Origin: Diospyros lotus
Taxonomy: Eukaryota > Streptophyta > Magnoliopsida > Ericales > Ebenaceae
Reading direction: 5' to 3'
Assembly (NCBI RefSeq): GCF_014633365.1
Contig: NC_068352.1
Coordinates: 34,071,310-34,135,309, forward strand
Length of the DNA stretch: 64,000 nucleotides
How positions within the stretch are numbered: the stretch's first letter is position 1; each line of letters begins with the position of its first letter. The notes under the pieces were generated by a model that searched no databases, had not been told where the DNA came from, and worked only from the letters and a program-made list of their open reading frames with translations. The translations under genes and the position numbers were made by a program. Below, piece after piece: positions 19,694-30,549 of this stretch.

Positions 19694-20099
19694 CTGCTCC
19701 CCCGAGAAACCAATCAGGTTTCCGTTAAATGGCTTTAAATCCTCTTCGGGTATTCTAGTTTCTTAAAAGTTGACAAGTATAGCAAATCAACCAAGTTCCC
19801 TTGGTCTACTAGGACCTTACTGATGACAAAGTTAGCCGCAACTACGTATATCACCATGGGATCGTCTAAATTCTAATCAATCCCTACATAATCCTTATCG
19901 GTGAAAGAGATTACTGGGTGTTAGGTCATTCTTCTCGGTGGGTGTTCAACACTTCTAACGATCATCACCACCCTCAGGCGACGCCTTCTTGCCGACTTGG
20001 AATCTCTTCCGCCTGCGAAGTCCCTAGAAACTGTATCGATAACTTCTCGTATTTGATTTGGGGGGGCCATCCTGACTTCCTAACCTCCTTTAGCTCTAG

Positions 20100-21294
20100 G
20101 TCTTCTTTGTGGGCTATGGCTTTTCTCGGGCGCCGATCATCACGTGGTTCTTTGCTCTGACCCCGTCTCTTATAAACATACCAACGGAGGTGACCTTCTT
20201 TGACTATCTTCTCTATCTAGTCCTTAAGAGCAATACATTCTTCTGTCATGTGGCCGAATATTCAATGGTAATTACAACTCTTGCTAGTGTCCACATTGGG
20301 GCGGGGGTTAGGCTAAGCTCTAACCTCAGGAAGTGGAATTATCCTCAAATTGTATACTTCTTGGAAGATCTGATCTTTCCTCGTCGTCAGCGAGGTATAA
20401 CCATCATAGCACAACTAGGGCAGCTCGGGACCCCTGGCTGGCTCTCTTCGCTATCTGGCTCAATCCTTATTCTCTCTTTTGCGGCCAGGTTCTCTCTCTG
20501 GGTGGCATTGATGTTCAGTGGATGGGTCTGACCATTAATTCGGCTGTGGTTGGACCTATGGTTGGGAGCTACTACGTCTGGTGGCCAACACATCTTCCAC
20601 ATTTATATAGTTGGTTGCTCGTACTTAGAGTTCATCAAGGTTGGCGGGAGGCTTTCGAGCCAGACAGTCGGCAAAGGGCCAGAGCTTGAGCCCAGCCATG
20701 ATAGCGTGCAATGAGACAACCAGATTGAGATCTCTGATTTGAATGGCCTCCTGGTTAAACCGATGCATGAAAGATCGAAGCGGCCAAGGTTTTATGATGA
20801 GCTCGGCTGGTGGAGAAGTGGACGAGGAAGCACGTGGCGAGTTTAGAGAAGTCTTGGATGGAGCCTGGCTCTAGAGTGGAGAACCACAACAAGACAAACT
20901 TCTTCAAAGTGTTAGGAAAGCTCGGCACATGATTGGATCAATTCCCCCACTTAACATCATCAAAGAGTTAAACATTGTTAGGTGTTCCTAAGGGTTGGTG
21001 GTTCCGTCATATAGCTCCAATGTGGCAGGAAGACGGAATCCTTCTAGCGTTGATGAGAAGGGTGTGAGTGGCCTGAAGTTGTTGATGACGATTGACTTCT
21101 GCATCGTTGTCAACTCTCTCGTTGCACTAGTCGTGTTGTTGGTCTTGGGTTAAGTCGGTAACTTGATCTTAAACCTATCAAATGGTTTGGAGGAGGGCCT
21201 CCATGGTTGCTAGATTCTCTGGCTGGTGGTTGACGGTGGTGTTCAGAATCTCCTGGTTTGGGGCTATGTTATTATGGCTTTTGGTTCTGACCAT
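20100..21294 (-). pseudogene. Gag remnant of the Tat element
   Basis: A start codon at 21292-21294 opens a short reading (MVRTKSHNN...) that ends in a stop after about 38 codons. The rest of gag follows in broken frames down to about 20100. The better-preserved gag of the sister element (41409-42231) starts MARTRSQNN and confirms the assignment. Confidence 0.65.
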
Positions 21295-21349
21295 GGATAG
21301 TTTGCTGAGAAGATTAGGGATTCGATGTGTGGGATAGGTAAGTTTTACT

Positions 21350-21371
21350 GGGCCTCACAGTGGGTGCCAAA
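21350..21371 (-). other. Primer-binding-site region of the Tat element
   Basis: The minus strand just after the 5' LTR reads TTTGGCACCCACTGTGAGGC. The sister element has TTTTGGCACCTACCATGGGG at the same place. I cannot say for certain which tRNA pairs with it. Confidence 0.55.
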
Positions 21372-21833
21372 TGTTCCTTCCGACCCAACGGGGTTGGCAA
21401 GATTAGCTGCAATGGCAACAGGATGTCGTGGTCCAACGAAGGCGACTGGCACCTACAAGCATTCCGACGCTCAAGTTATTGAGGATTCGAAATTGCAAAG
21501 TATGTGTAAGGGTTGAAAAGAACATACATCAGCCTGTGATCAGACTCGTTTATATAGAGATGAATGTGCCTTGTGTATTGTCGATTATCGTGGAAGGATA
21601 AAATGCTGAGATACACGGTAGTGATAGGGATCATCTTTGAGAATCTCCAATTCGATGAAAATTTTGGACTGATGAGAATTAGTGTGTGAGTTGTTCGGAG
21701 TTGATAAGATCTGTTATTGGTGCAAGGATCTTAACTTATATAGAAAGGCTATTCGAGCTTTTTGGGTTGAGCTCTAGTTAAGGGGTAGGCTTTGGAAGTG
21801 TAGGCCCGTAGCCCAATAGGTCAGTAGGGTCCA
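21372..21833 (-). repeat. 5' LTR of the Tat element
   Basis: From TGTTCC next to the primer site to GGGTCCA. It shares its start and parts of its body (GCAAGCACTCC-like, TTATATA) with the LTRs at 42319-42772 and 38720-39187. The outer end is inferred from the matching GGTCCA end of the sister LTR. Confidence 0.6.
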
Positions 21834-22130
21834 AAAATAATAAAATATCTTGATTAATTATATATACTAATTGGGAAGCCAATCCACGAAGATAATACAA
21901 ATCTTTGGAATATAAACCTTCAAAACGTGTGGCTCTTTCTTGTCTAGGCCTAGTTCCGTGGCTGCCCTCACTCTTTCCTTTTCAGTCACCCAATTAGGCA
22001 ATGGGTATAATTAATGGGTAAGAAAATTAATTCATGTGGCAACATCATTTAATTAGAGGCAATGGGAGTTTCCCACCCTACCTTATTCCAATCCCAAACA
22101 CACTATGACATGTCAAAGGCTTAGGACTCA
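21834..22130. other. Intergenic DNA between the Tat element and the MULE
   Basis: About 300 AT-rich bases; I see no gene or repeat in it. Confidence 0.5.
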
Positions 22131-22140
22131 GAGCGTAAGG
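22131..22140. repeat. Target-site duplication of the MULE, left copy (GAGCGTAAGG)
   Basis: The 10-bp sequence recurs exactly at 30540-30549. Its length fits the 9-11 bp duplications of Mutator-like elements. Confidence 0.8.
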
Positions 22141-22205
22141 GGAAAATTCTAGACAGCCAGAAAAAAGTTACAGACGGGTTTACAGAAAGGCCATCATTTG
22201 ACAAA
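22141..22205. repeat. Left terminal inverted repeat of the MULE
   Basis: Pairs with 30475-30539 without gaps over the outer 21 bases (13 identical) and better over GTTACAGACGGGTTTACAGAA (one or two mismatches to the right end). Confidence 0.7.
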
Positions 22206-22249
22206 ATTACCCTCAGTTTTTGTTAATATTTCACAGAAACCATTGAAAC

Positions 22250-22729
22250 CCTGAAACCCCTTCTAAGTCTAGGCTCTTTCAATTCCCGCCCGAAGATTGA
22301 AACCCCCTTCCTTCTCATCCTTTCAGTAGCCGCCCGAAGATGGTCGTCAAACCCCCTTCCTCATCATCATTTCAGTAGCTGCCCGAAGATGGTCGTTCTC
22401 GTCAACTGAACCGGAACACCAGCATCTGTTGTCTCTCTTAGCTCCGTCGACGAGACCACCAGAACACCAGGAGCGGTCGTCTCTCTCAGCTCAATCGCAT
22501 CACCTAGCAGCAACCGCTCCCAATCGCATCGCCTAGCAGCAACCGCCCCCAATCGCATCGCCTAGCAGCAACCGCCCCCAATCGCAACAACCCACGAACC
22601 CCACAACCATCTGGGGCCACCACTGGTTGCAACTACTTCGCCCCCACCTGCTGGCCACTACATCCCTCATCGTCGGCCAACGGTCTTTGAAGCCCCCCAC
22701 CAGCTGGCCAGTCGCACCTACCTGAAGAG
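22250..22729 (+). other. Probable 5' untranslated exon of the CCHC+GRF gene
   Basis: A CT-rich, AUG-poor stretch near the left terminus ends in a donor GAAGAG/GTAAAC (GT at 22730-22731). The acceptor would be TTGTGATTGTAG ending at 23943, or the CAG a few bases later, just before the zinc-finger ORF. All three frames of the putative exon hit stops, so it would be non-coding. The exon start is unknown. Confidence 0.35.
22492..22585. repeat. 30-bp tandem repeat, three copies
   Basis: CAATCGCATC(G/A)CCTAGCAGC followed by AACCGC(C/T)CC is repeated three times, in what looks like the untranslated first exon of the zinc-finger gene. Confidence 0.85.
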
Positions 22730-22731
22730 GT

Positions 22732-23940
22732 AAACATTTCAGACATTTAATTTGTATTTTCATAAAGAGATAATATGGCTCTCATTGTGATATTTGTGAT
22801 GCTGTGACTAACATATTACATTAACTTATATGGCTCTCATTGTGATATTTGAATGCGGCATAAACACCAATTATACCAAGGAAGAGTCTTGTAACTAATA
22901 ATGGCTGCATTTAGAAAATAATTAAAGATATAGTAATGGCATGGGAACAAACTGTCATGAATTATATGAAAATAGCAATAAAAAAATCACAAATCACCTT
23001 CTCCTCTAAAGATGATGAGGCCAATCAAAATCAGAATAGGATGAAGCTGTGCAAGGGAAAAGAAAAAAATAATAAAAGAAAACACACATTAGATTCACAA
23101 GCTAAAGACTTGCCAAATTGCAAAGTACTAAAGTAAGAAAATAGCCACGTAGGACGAGTTTATCAAAAATCTAAATGTATTATTATCTAGCGTACAACGT
23201 ATGCCTCCTTGATCCATTATCAACTGCAAAACTATTATAAGCTTTGTAGTATATGTGGAGAATCCAGGTAATAACAAACAAACATGAATCAAATCCATTT
23301 AGTACCCACACATTAAGAGAATGTTGCAAATCTATGTTAAATGACTTGTGAAGATTCCTCTTATGCATGCATAAAATGAATCTTGATGATTCTTTGAGAT
23401 ATAACCTACACTAGGGAATATCTATATCTGGGAGGTATCTGATTATTCATGCCATAACAGTCAAAAAACTAATATGAACCACACCTACAGAGTATACCAA
23501 TACTACTCTTCTACCTTACATTAACCTATATTATGCATGCATAATGTTTTTTTTTTTTTTTTGGTTGAATGTGATAAATTTTGACTAAGTCTTCTTACTG
23601 AAGGCTCTGCTTGCTGAAGGACCAATGTGATATCCTATATTGAGCAAAAACAATATATATTTACTCTAATTATGTGACATTGCCAATGGGAGCAATATGG
23701 TTTTGCTTTTGATTAACCCATGGTTCATTGTTAAAATCTCTCCTTATATTGCTTACCCATCCAAGCATTGATGAGCTTTTAAGTTAGATAGGTTGATATG
23801 CATAAATTAAGCTACATTAATTTGAAATCATAGTTTTGGTTGAAACATTTTAAAAAGTGAAGTACTTGTGTTATTATCTAATTTTATGTTAGTTTATATT
23901 AGACGGTTGAAATTGTTGAACTATTATTTGTTTGTGATTG
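22732..23940. other. Probable intron of the CCHC+GRF gene
   Basis: AT-rich DNA without a supportable gene. Short open stretches (22936-23136, 23183-23368) show no domain. Confidence 0.4.
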
Positions 23941-23961
23941 TAGACATTGCAGAATTTGACA

Positions 23962-24381
23962 ATGACGGGAAAGAATAGAGGAATTTGTCATAGCTGTAGA
24001 CGTTCTGGTCACAATTTGTCGGAATGTCCCACAAAGCAACATTGCCCTTCATGTGGACAGGGGTTTGTGAAGTGGATGGAGGTAGAGAAAAATACGGTGA
24101 ACAAAGGACGTATGTTTTTTTGTTGTAGTGCTGATTGCAGATATTTCAAGTGGGCTGACGAATGCCCTGAAAAGAAAGCTGATGCTTTTGGAGAACAAGT
24201 AAGTGAAGTGATGTATGACGAAGGTGAATCAAGTGGTGGTGTTTCGGCCAAAGCATCTAATGAGAAAGATGTGGAGCTGGCTCGCTTAGTTCAACGTCTT
24301 GCTCGCATTTCTGAAGAGAAAGATGTGGAGATATCTCTCAATCTAACAATTCGCAAGGGAAAAGGAAACGCACCCTCTTGA
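23962..24381 (+). CDS. CCHC plus GRF zinc-finger protein, MULE accessory gene
   Basis: The protein has 139 residues from the ATG at 23962; the frame is open a little further upstream but lacks an ATG. A zinc knuckle C9-x2-C12-x4-H17-x4-C22 is followed by a GRF-type zinc finger (C28-x2-C31, GRMFFCC at 49-55, C59, YFKWADEC at 61-68) and a short charged helix with two EKDVE repeats. GRF fingers bind single-stranded nucleic acid in nucleases and topoisomerases. The gene lies inside the MULE, converging on the transposase gene, and may play the role of an accessory protein such as MURB; no sequence similarity to MURB is claimed. Upstream splice signals suggest a spliced leader. Confidence 0.65.
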   Translation: MTGKNRGICHSCRRSGHNLSECPTKQHCPSCGQGFVKWMEVEKNTVNKGRMFFCCSADCRYFKWADECPEKKADAFGEQVSEVMYDEGESSGGVSAKASNEKDVELARLVQRLARISEEKDVEISLNLTIRKGKGNAPS

Positions 24382-26694
24382 GCTTGTCAAACCTCGAATC
24401 TACTAAAATGATGTTAACATGTGTTGTTAAATTAGAAATGACCTTTGTCACATTGTACAAATACGTTAAGTACTAACTAGTATAAGAAAGTAACATGACT
24501 ATTTTCTATTTGTTGGCTCATCAAGCCATTAATTCTCAAATTGACTTCTTTCGATCTTTGTTGGCTCACTTTAATCCCTGAATTCACTCTTAAGCTTGCG
24601 TTAAACTTTAGTTTAAAGATAGACATGTAATATCTAAGTATTGCAAAGTAGATCAAAATATAATTATACTCATATTTTACATAAGAAAAAAATCAGCAGG
24701 GTAAATTGACCCACTAAATGCTCGATAGACCCGCAACCGCCTTGCTTCCATGCGCAGTGCATGTGTTTGTGATCGTTAGTCATGGCACAATCTCACAGTC
24801 ATGTTCTCTCATTTGGGGGGCTAAGCCTATGTATATTCATAAGCAACTACACCTATATGATTGGATCTCCTACTTGTATTAAACCTATATAGAAGAAAAC
24901 ATATGTAAATTAATTTGAATATGATGGTCATGTAACTGTGCAAGTCCATATATTCAGCAAACAACATCATTTAGATGAAATCCCTCAAACCATAATAACA
25001 TAAAACAATCTATCCAAAGAAAGATTGAAAGAATAAAGAAAAAAAGCAAATAACATGGCACAAGACAGAGAGTAAACTATAGTGAGTGCTAAAATGAATA
25101 AATCACTTTGAATTGGCAGATAGCTGTATCAAAGCTGAGGATGCATAGTCCATGACATAAATAAAAACCTAATAATAATCTTGCTTCCGTATAATATAGA
25201 CGTCGAGATAGAAAATCAAGATCTCAGGGAGCCCCTACTTTTTTACACTTCAAAATTGAAACGCTGCATGAAGTTCCTAATACAAAGAACACTTGGGCAG
25301 AGGGTTCACGTACAAGTTTGCCCCTAAAACAATTAAAAACAACATTTCTCATACGGAAGTTCTTTGCTATTAATTCTTCCTCCTAAACAACGATGCTTCA
25401 CTTGTATTCCAAAATCATATTGTTTTCTGGAGCCAACCCCACACAAGCCCTTAGTATGTTGTCGATTTTCACGCTGCTTCTTTGCATTTTGGTCCTGGAT
25501 GATATGGCTTAAGATGTTCCTGGATAGAAAATTCAAACAGATAAAATATCAAGTCAGGGAAACTAATTAATTAAATTGCAGCCAATGGTATGTTGGATTT
25601 GCAAGTTCCATATTTCCAAAAACAATAACAATATGAAACCAAATAAATCCCAGTCTCTTTCTAGGCATCCAACAGTGGACAATGAAGTAAAATGGCAAAA
25701 CCAAATAAAGAAAACCATTAGAAAAGTCCAGTCAGAGCTACCAACCAAACCACCCTACACCCCAAACCACCCCGACGATCGCATCTACATTTGTAACTAT
25801 GGCTGCTTTGATTACACAGAAAATAAAAAAAAAATTGCACAAAACAGTGAGTTTATATCAAAAACATATTTTTAACCACGATAATCTGTTGAGATACCTT
25901 AATATGTTCTCGGGCCATATCAAAAACAAAATTGCACAAAACATTGAGTTCATCATAAACAAAATTTCACAAAACAGTAAATAAAATCATCATCAATGAG
26001 TTCATAATAAACAAAATTGCACAAAACAGTTAATAAATAATGAAACAAGAAATTGAAACAAAACCAAAACAATACTCCCTGTTTCACTCCAATGAATCGT
26101 CGGCGATGGAGAAGACAAATGCGGGGCTTCAAGGCTCAGATCAATCGGTCCAAGACCCACTAAGGTGAAACCAAGAATCAGTCCCAATGCTTGGTTCTTG
26201 TTTGAGCAGCTAGGCGAAGCCCGCTTTCCTCAAAAACAAGATAAACTTACCTGGGCCATCTTCTTATCAGGCCACCAATTAGTGGATTTGGACCTCTCTT
26301 TAATCTATCAATCCTGGGCCGAAGCCTATGATAGTTTTAACTTACTCGATCTTCCATCATTGCCTAGCACCGATCCCAAATAAGCTAATTCCCGAACTTA
26401 CTAAGACTGCAAAAAATATGGAACATTTTACTAAAGTCAAGTATAGAAGGAAATACCTTGGTTTACACCATTCAGGTTGACAAGGATTTGGATCTGAAAT
26501 TATGATTAATCATTCTAGCAATCATCAAATTACTAAGGAATCAACAAAATTAGTAACATATCAAACAGAATACAAAGATTAGTAAAATGTTACTAAGCAA
26601 CCTAGGAATCATCAACTTATTCAAGCAATCTTAACCACAATGTAATAGCAAAAACAATAAATATGATTAAGGACCAAACCGCTTCACTTACTCT
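24382..26694. other. Intergenic DNA inside the MULE between the two convergent genes
   Basis: No supportable gene. From about 25,830 to 26,040 a motif (A)AATTGCACAAAACAGT...GAGTTCATCATAAAC is repeated several times; related copies lie at about 29,840-29,915 in the transposase intron. An open stretch at 26165-26383 (72 codons, plus strand) is protein-like in composition but I do not recognise it. Confidence 0.5.
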
Positions 26695-29600
26695 TCAAGG
26701 CAGCCTCTCTTTGAGCAAATCAGGGTTCATCAGCTCTATGCCCACCTCGTCTTCCTGGGGTTGTCGAGGTGGCAAATAAGATGGCATAAATGGTTGACCC
26801 ATTGTATAAGCCGGAACCCAATTCACTCCATACGCTGCATTCCAAGGTTGATAATTCGGCCCCACCTGCAAATAAGATAAGAAATTTTAGTTTAACTAAA
26901 ATAAATGAAAAATATTTTAATATTGAAGTATATGATATAAGAAGCATGCACCATCAACTGTTGTGGTTGTGGGTATGTAAGTTGGGTCAACATAGGATTT
27001 AATACTTCTTGCGTTGCTTGTATTACGGCTTGTGCTGGTTGTGTATTATTTTCCATTGACCGCTTTCCTTTGCTCGCCTTCAAAGTGACATGTGCAAAAA
27101 AACAGTATAACCAATTATATGATACTACTAGTAGATAATAATAGATAACTAAAATAGAGTTGCAAACATACTTTCCGTTTAATGGTATTCGTTTCCAATG
27201 GGCCCTTTTGACGAAGTTTTCTAGGAGCTCCCTTTGTTTTTGCGCAATGCGGATCCAAAATGGGATTAGATGATGTCCTTGCAACTTCGCCACAATCAAA
27301 TGCGATTTGAACACTGCCTTGGGAAAGGATATTATTGTCAGAACTTATGCTTCGTCTCGATATGCTCGTATTGTTCATTTGATTTTCAAGAAACTCCATT
27401 ACCTCGCGGGTTCGTTCCTCATCATCCACTACTAAATTTGCAACCTTGGCAAATAAACTTTGCAATTTATCATATTTTACCTGCTCAGGAGTGCTAACCC
27501 AACCACTGTAATTGATCTTGACCCTTGTGTATGCTCTACACACATCTTTCCTCCATCTCCTCAAGATATAACTCTCAGGAATCATTTTGACATTGTTTCG
27601 AATTAATACAGAAATAACATGTTTGCAAAGTATTCCTCGAAACTCGAACAAGTGACAGCTACAAACAATGCGACCAATCTCTCCCTCAAACATCACCGTA
27701 AAAGTCTTCCTCTTTGTTGTTGCGTTAAATATTATATCTTCTTGGACTTCATACCTAGTTCCAAGACAAGTCAGCTCGGTAGAGATAATATCACAATACA
27801 CTTTTCCAGTTAGCTCTTCTTGAAATTCTTTAAATTTGGAGATTGTGTAAACCTCTTGGAATTGTTTCTCTATACAATACTTAGTTGCACACGGTACCAT
27901 CTGTGAAAATGACTTAAAATCTGCCTGGAATTCCTTTTCAACTTTGCTCCTCAAGGCCCGCTCATACTGTTCAACGAATAGCTTCAACGAGGTTTTTGAG
28001 TTGACATATCCATCAAAAAATGCATTCATACTCTCACTCCGTTGCGTTGTTGACATCCCAGCCCAGAAACTTGTTCTCAAAAAACAAGGTACCCACCGAC
28101 CTCTTTCTCTGAAAAGCCCGGACAACCAATCATTGTTGTGCAATGTGTACATATCAATCAATGAATGCCAACCCCGTTCAAATTCTTCCGGACTTTGCGA
28201 CTCATAGACCACTTCGTGCACGGTCGAGAGTATTGAACCCTTATAAGGGTGGCCCCCAAATTTTTCAAGCAACTTCTTAAGTATGTGCCACAAACACCAT
28301 CTATGTCTTGTGTTCGGAAAAACAATTTGAATGGCATTTTGCATAGCCCTATCCTGATCAGTAATTATACCAATAGGTGCCTGGCCCTCCATGCACTGAA
28401 GCCAAGTCATAAACAACCAAACAAATGTCTCGGTATCCTCACTAGATACTAAACCACATCCAAATAACGTCGATTGCCCGTGATGATTCACACCAACAAA
28501 AGGGGCAAATGGCATGTCATACTTATTCGTCAAGTATGTGGTATCGAATGTGACAATATCACCAAATTCTTTATATGCCTCCCGACACCTATTATCAGCC
28601 CAAAACACATTCTTCAATCGGGACTCATCGTCCAAATCCAAACTATAGTAAAAACCAGGACACTGTGATTGCATTTTTGCAAAGTAGGCTTGTATTGCAG
28701 CTGCATCTCCCTCCCCAAGTCTTAATCGCCTAACTCTATCAATATAGTTTCTACAGTCCTGCTCAACAAATGATAGATTCTCGTAACCACCCGCTTCAAC
28801 GACAGCTGAGTTGTAACTTTTGTGCATTGGAATACCAGCTAGGTCGTTTACTTCAAGCTTTCGTTTCACTTGTTCACTCAATTGTCGATTACATCGATAC
28901 AACCTAGATTTTGATGGACTTGTTTTGTGATTATGCTCCAAGATTACCCTAGTAATTTTCCATATTCCTGTCACATCTGACGCAGCTGTAATCCTAGCTA
29001 AACACCCTATTTTAATGGTTGGTGTAGGCTTCAAAGAGCTACTTGTTTCACTGCTTCTCTGACCTTCTCGACTACAAGCATATGTCACATATTTTAACAA
29101 CCCATCATCACCCTTTTTTGAATTCCTTTTTCTGACAGGAAAACCCACAGTATAAGCATATGTTTTGTAAAATTCATAAATCTCGTTGTGGTCATTAAAT
29201 TTCATCCCTACTGTAGGCACCATCTCATTGCCCTCTGATGTGCATTCATTGTCAACCCCTACTTCAATCTCAATCTCATTGTCAGCCCCTACTTCAGTCT
29301 CAATCTCATTATCAAAAACTACTACATTCTCTTCTTCATCATATGGACATTGAACTAAGAAAAAAATTCATCAGCCTATTGAATTTTAAATAAATAATTT
29401 AATTTCCCTAATTCAAAAACACAATTGTAATTATAATCAGAATTACAAAAACACAACTGTAATTACAAAAACACAATTGTAATTTCCCTAACTAATAATC
29501 AGAATTAATTATACTAAGCCACATTCTTTTGTAATAATGCTAAATCATTGATATAATAAATGGCAGATTATAAAAACACAACTGTAATTGTAAAGATTAA

Positions 29601-30207
29601 AGACTAATACAATCAAATGAATGAAATTATTCCTTATCCATTCTAGCAAGAACTAAACCACAAACAAAATTGGTTTATTTTTTTCTCCTCTCAACCTCAA
29701 ACGAATAATTGATGCAACTCATGATAAGTTCATAAACAACCTAACAAGCAACAAAAAGACTCGACCAGGTAAGCTTGAAGACAATAATTTTAATGCAAAA
29801 ACATCAGGTCTCAAAAATCGACAGTTTTTTCCTCTTTTCAGTGAGTTCATCATAAACAAAATATCACAAAACAATAAATAACATCATCATCAATGAGTTT
29901 ATCACAAAACAGTTTTTTCCTCTTTTCAGCAAGTAGACCTTTTATATCTAAATAAAATCGACAACAAATCTCTTTAAGCAAAAACCTCTAACTAGTTTAA
30001 GCAGTATCGAGTACAGCCCTTGACAAACTAAAATCAAAGATCAGTCCAAAGAAACCAACTAAAAGTCCTTGACAAACTAAAATCTGAAGGAAGAAACCGA
30101 AGGAAGAAACCGAAAGAAGAAACCTTCTGAGGATTATAATAGTCTAGCTTACCTTGCTCTGACATCGGCGAGGAAGAACGGTGACGAGACTGAAGATCGG
30201 TCTCCAT
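26695..30207 (-). CDS. FAR1/FHY3-related (FRS-type) MULE transposase, four exons
   Basis: Exons (minus): 30153-30207, 27172-29354, 26952-27077, 26695-26865; all junctions are GT-AG and keep frame, giving 844 residues. Domains: an acidic N-terminus, the FAR1 zinc-binding DNA-binding domain (about 69-163), the MULE transposase core with D289 (FDTTY), D351 (ITDQD), CLWH (372-375) and a Glu near 411 (EEFERGW), and a SWIM zinc finger C583-x-C585...C595-x-H597. The C-terminus is Gln/Pro-rich. Family members are either active transposases (Jittery type) or domesticated light-signalling transcription factors (FAR1, FHY3). Here the gene lies within terminal inverted repeats and a target duplication, so I read it as a transposase. 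An upstream out-of-frame ATG at 30225-30227 lies in a 20-bp duplication. Confidence 0.85.
29355..30151 (-). other. First intron of the MULE transposase gene
   Basis: The donor AAG/GTAAGC and the acceptor TTTTTTTCTTAG join codon 19 in frame (G plus TT makes Val). The intron contains copies of the CACAAAACA/GAGTTCATCATAAAC repeat also seen at 25.8-26.0 kb. Confidence 0.75.
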
Positions 30208-30230
30208 CGCGGAAGATCGGTCTCCATCGC
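30192..30230. repeat. 20-bp tandem duplication over the transposase start codon
   Basis: GAAGATCGGTCTCCATCGC occurs at 30192-30210 and 30212-30230. Each copy carries an ATG on the minus strand; the two are 20 bases apart and so out of frame with each other. Confidence 0.9.
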
Positions 30231-30449
30231 TTGCTGGAAGTACTGGGAAGAACGCGGAAGATCGATTTCTATTGCGGAAGGTTGATCTCGATCATCGAAT
30301 GAAGGTCTCGATCGCCGAAGGAAACGTCGCGGCTAGATCGAGATCGTCGTCGGTAAGGTAAGCGCTCTCTCCTTCTTTTAGTGGGATATGTGCAAACGCA
30401 AGCTGAAGGAAGAAAAGTCGATCTCGGTAAGCCCTCAAAATTTACCCCA

Positions 30450-30490
30450 ATATCTCGCGATATTTTGACAACCAAAATATCGCGAGATAT
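30450..30490. repeat. Perfect 18-bp palindrome in the right end of the MULE
   Basis: ATATCTCGCGATATTTTG (30450-30467), loop ACAAC, then its exact reverse complement (30473-30490). It lies just inside the conserved terminal block; the left end lacks it. Confidence 0.95.
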
Positions 30491-30539
30491 CTCTTCTGTA
30501 AATCCGTCGGTAAACGCGTCTGGCTTTGTAGAGGGACTC
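30475..30539. repeat. Right terminal inverted repeat of the MULE
   Basis: See the left terminal repeat at 22141-22205. The conserved part is TTCTGTAAATCCGTCGGTAA followed by ...TCTGGCTTTGTAGA on the plus strand. Confidence 0.7.
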
Positions 30540-30549
30540 GAGCGTAAGG
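30540..30549. repeat. Target-site duplication of the MULE, right copy
   Basis: GAGCGTAAGG, identical to 22131-22140. Confidence 0.8.

Larger units (their letters stand above)
15098..21833 (-). mobile_element. Right part of the decayed Tat-lineage Ty3/gypsy element
   Basis: Minus-strand remains, from right to left: 5' LTR (21372-21833), primer-binding site (about 21350-21371), gag (to about 20100), protease (19457-19693), reverse transcriptase and first RNase H (17580-19092), a second RNase H (17251-17550), integrase (15860-16640), and a repeat-rich 3' region. A second RNase H between the first RNase H and integrase is the hallmark of the Tat lineage. Many stops and frameshifts make it inactive. 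The remaining 3' part is at 1-1246. Confidence 0.8.
22141..30539 (-). mobile_element. Mutator-like (MULE) DNA transposon with FAR1-type transposase and an accessory zinc-finger gene
   Basis: The 8,399-bp unit is flanked by GAGCGTAAGG on both sides. Its ends are imperfect inverted repeats: left TCTAGACAGCCAGA...GTTACAGACGGGTTTACAGAA, right end (reverse complement) TCTACAAAGCCAGA...GTTTACCGACGGATTTACAGAA. Inside are a complete four-exon FRS/MULE transposase gene (26695-30207, minus) and a CCHC+GRF gene (23962-24381, plus), convergent. The intact transposase with its catalytic residues makes an autonomous or recently autonomous element likely. Confidence 0.75.

Noticed and set aside
20109..20689. 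Plus-strand ORFs of 118-140 codons in the Tat gag region
   Set aside because: Antisense to gag remnants recognised by comparison with the sister element; no domain.
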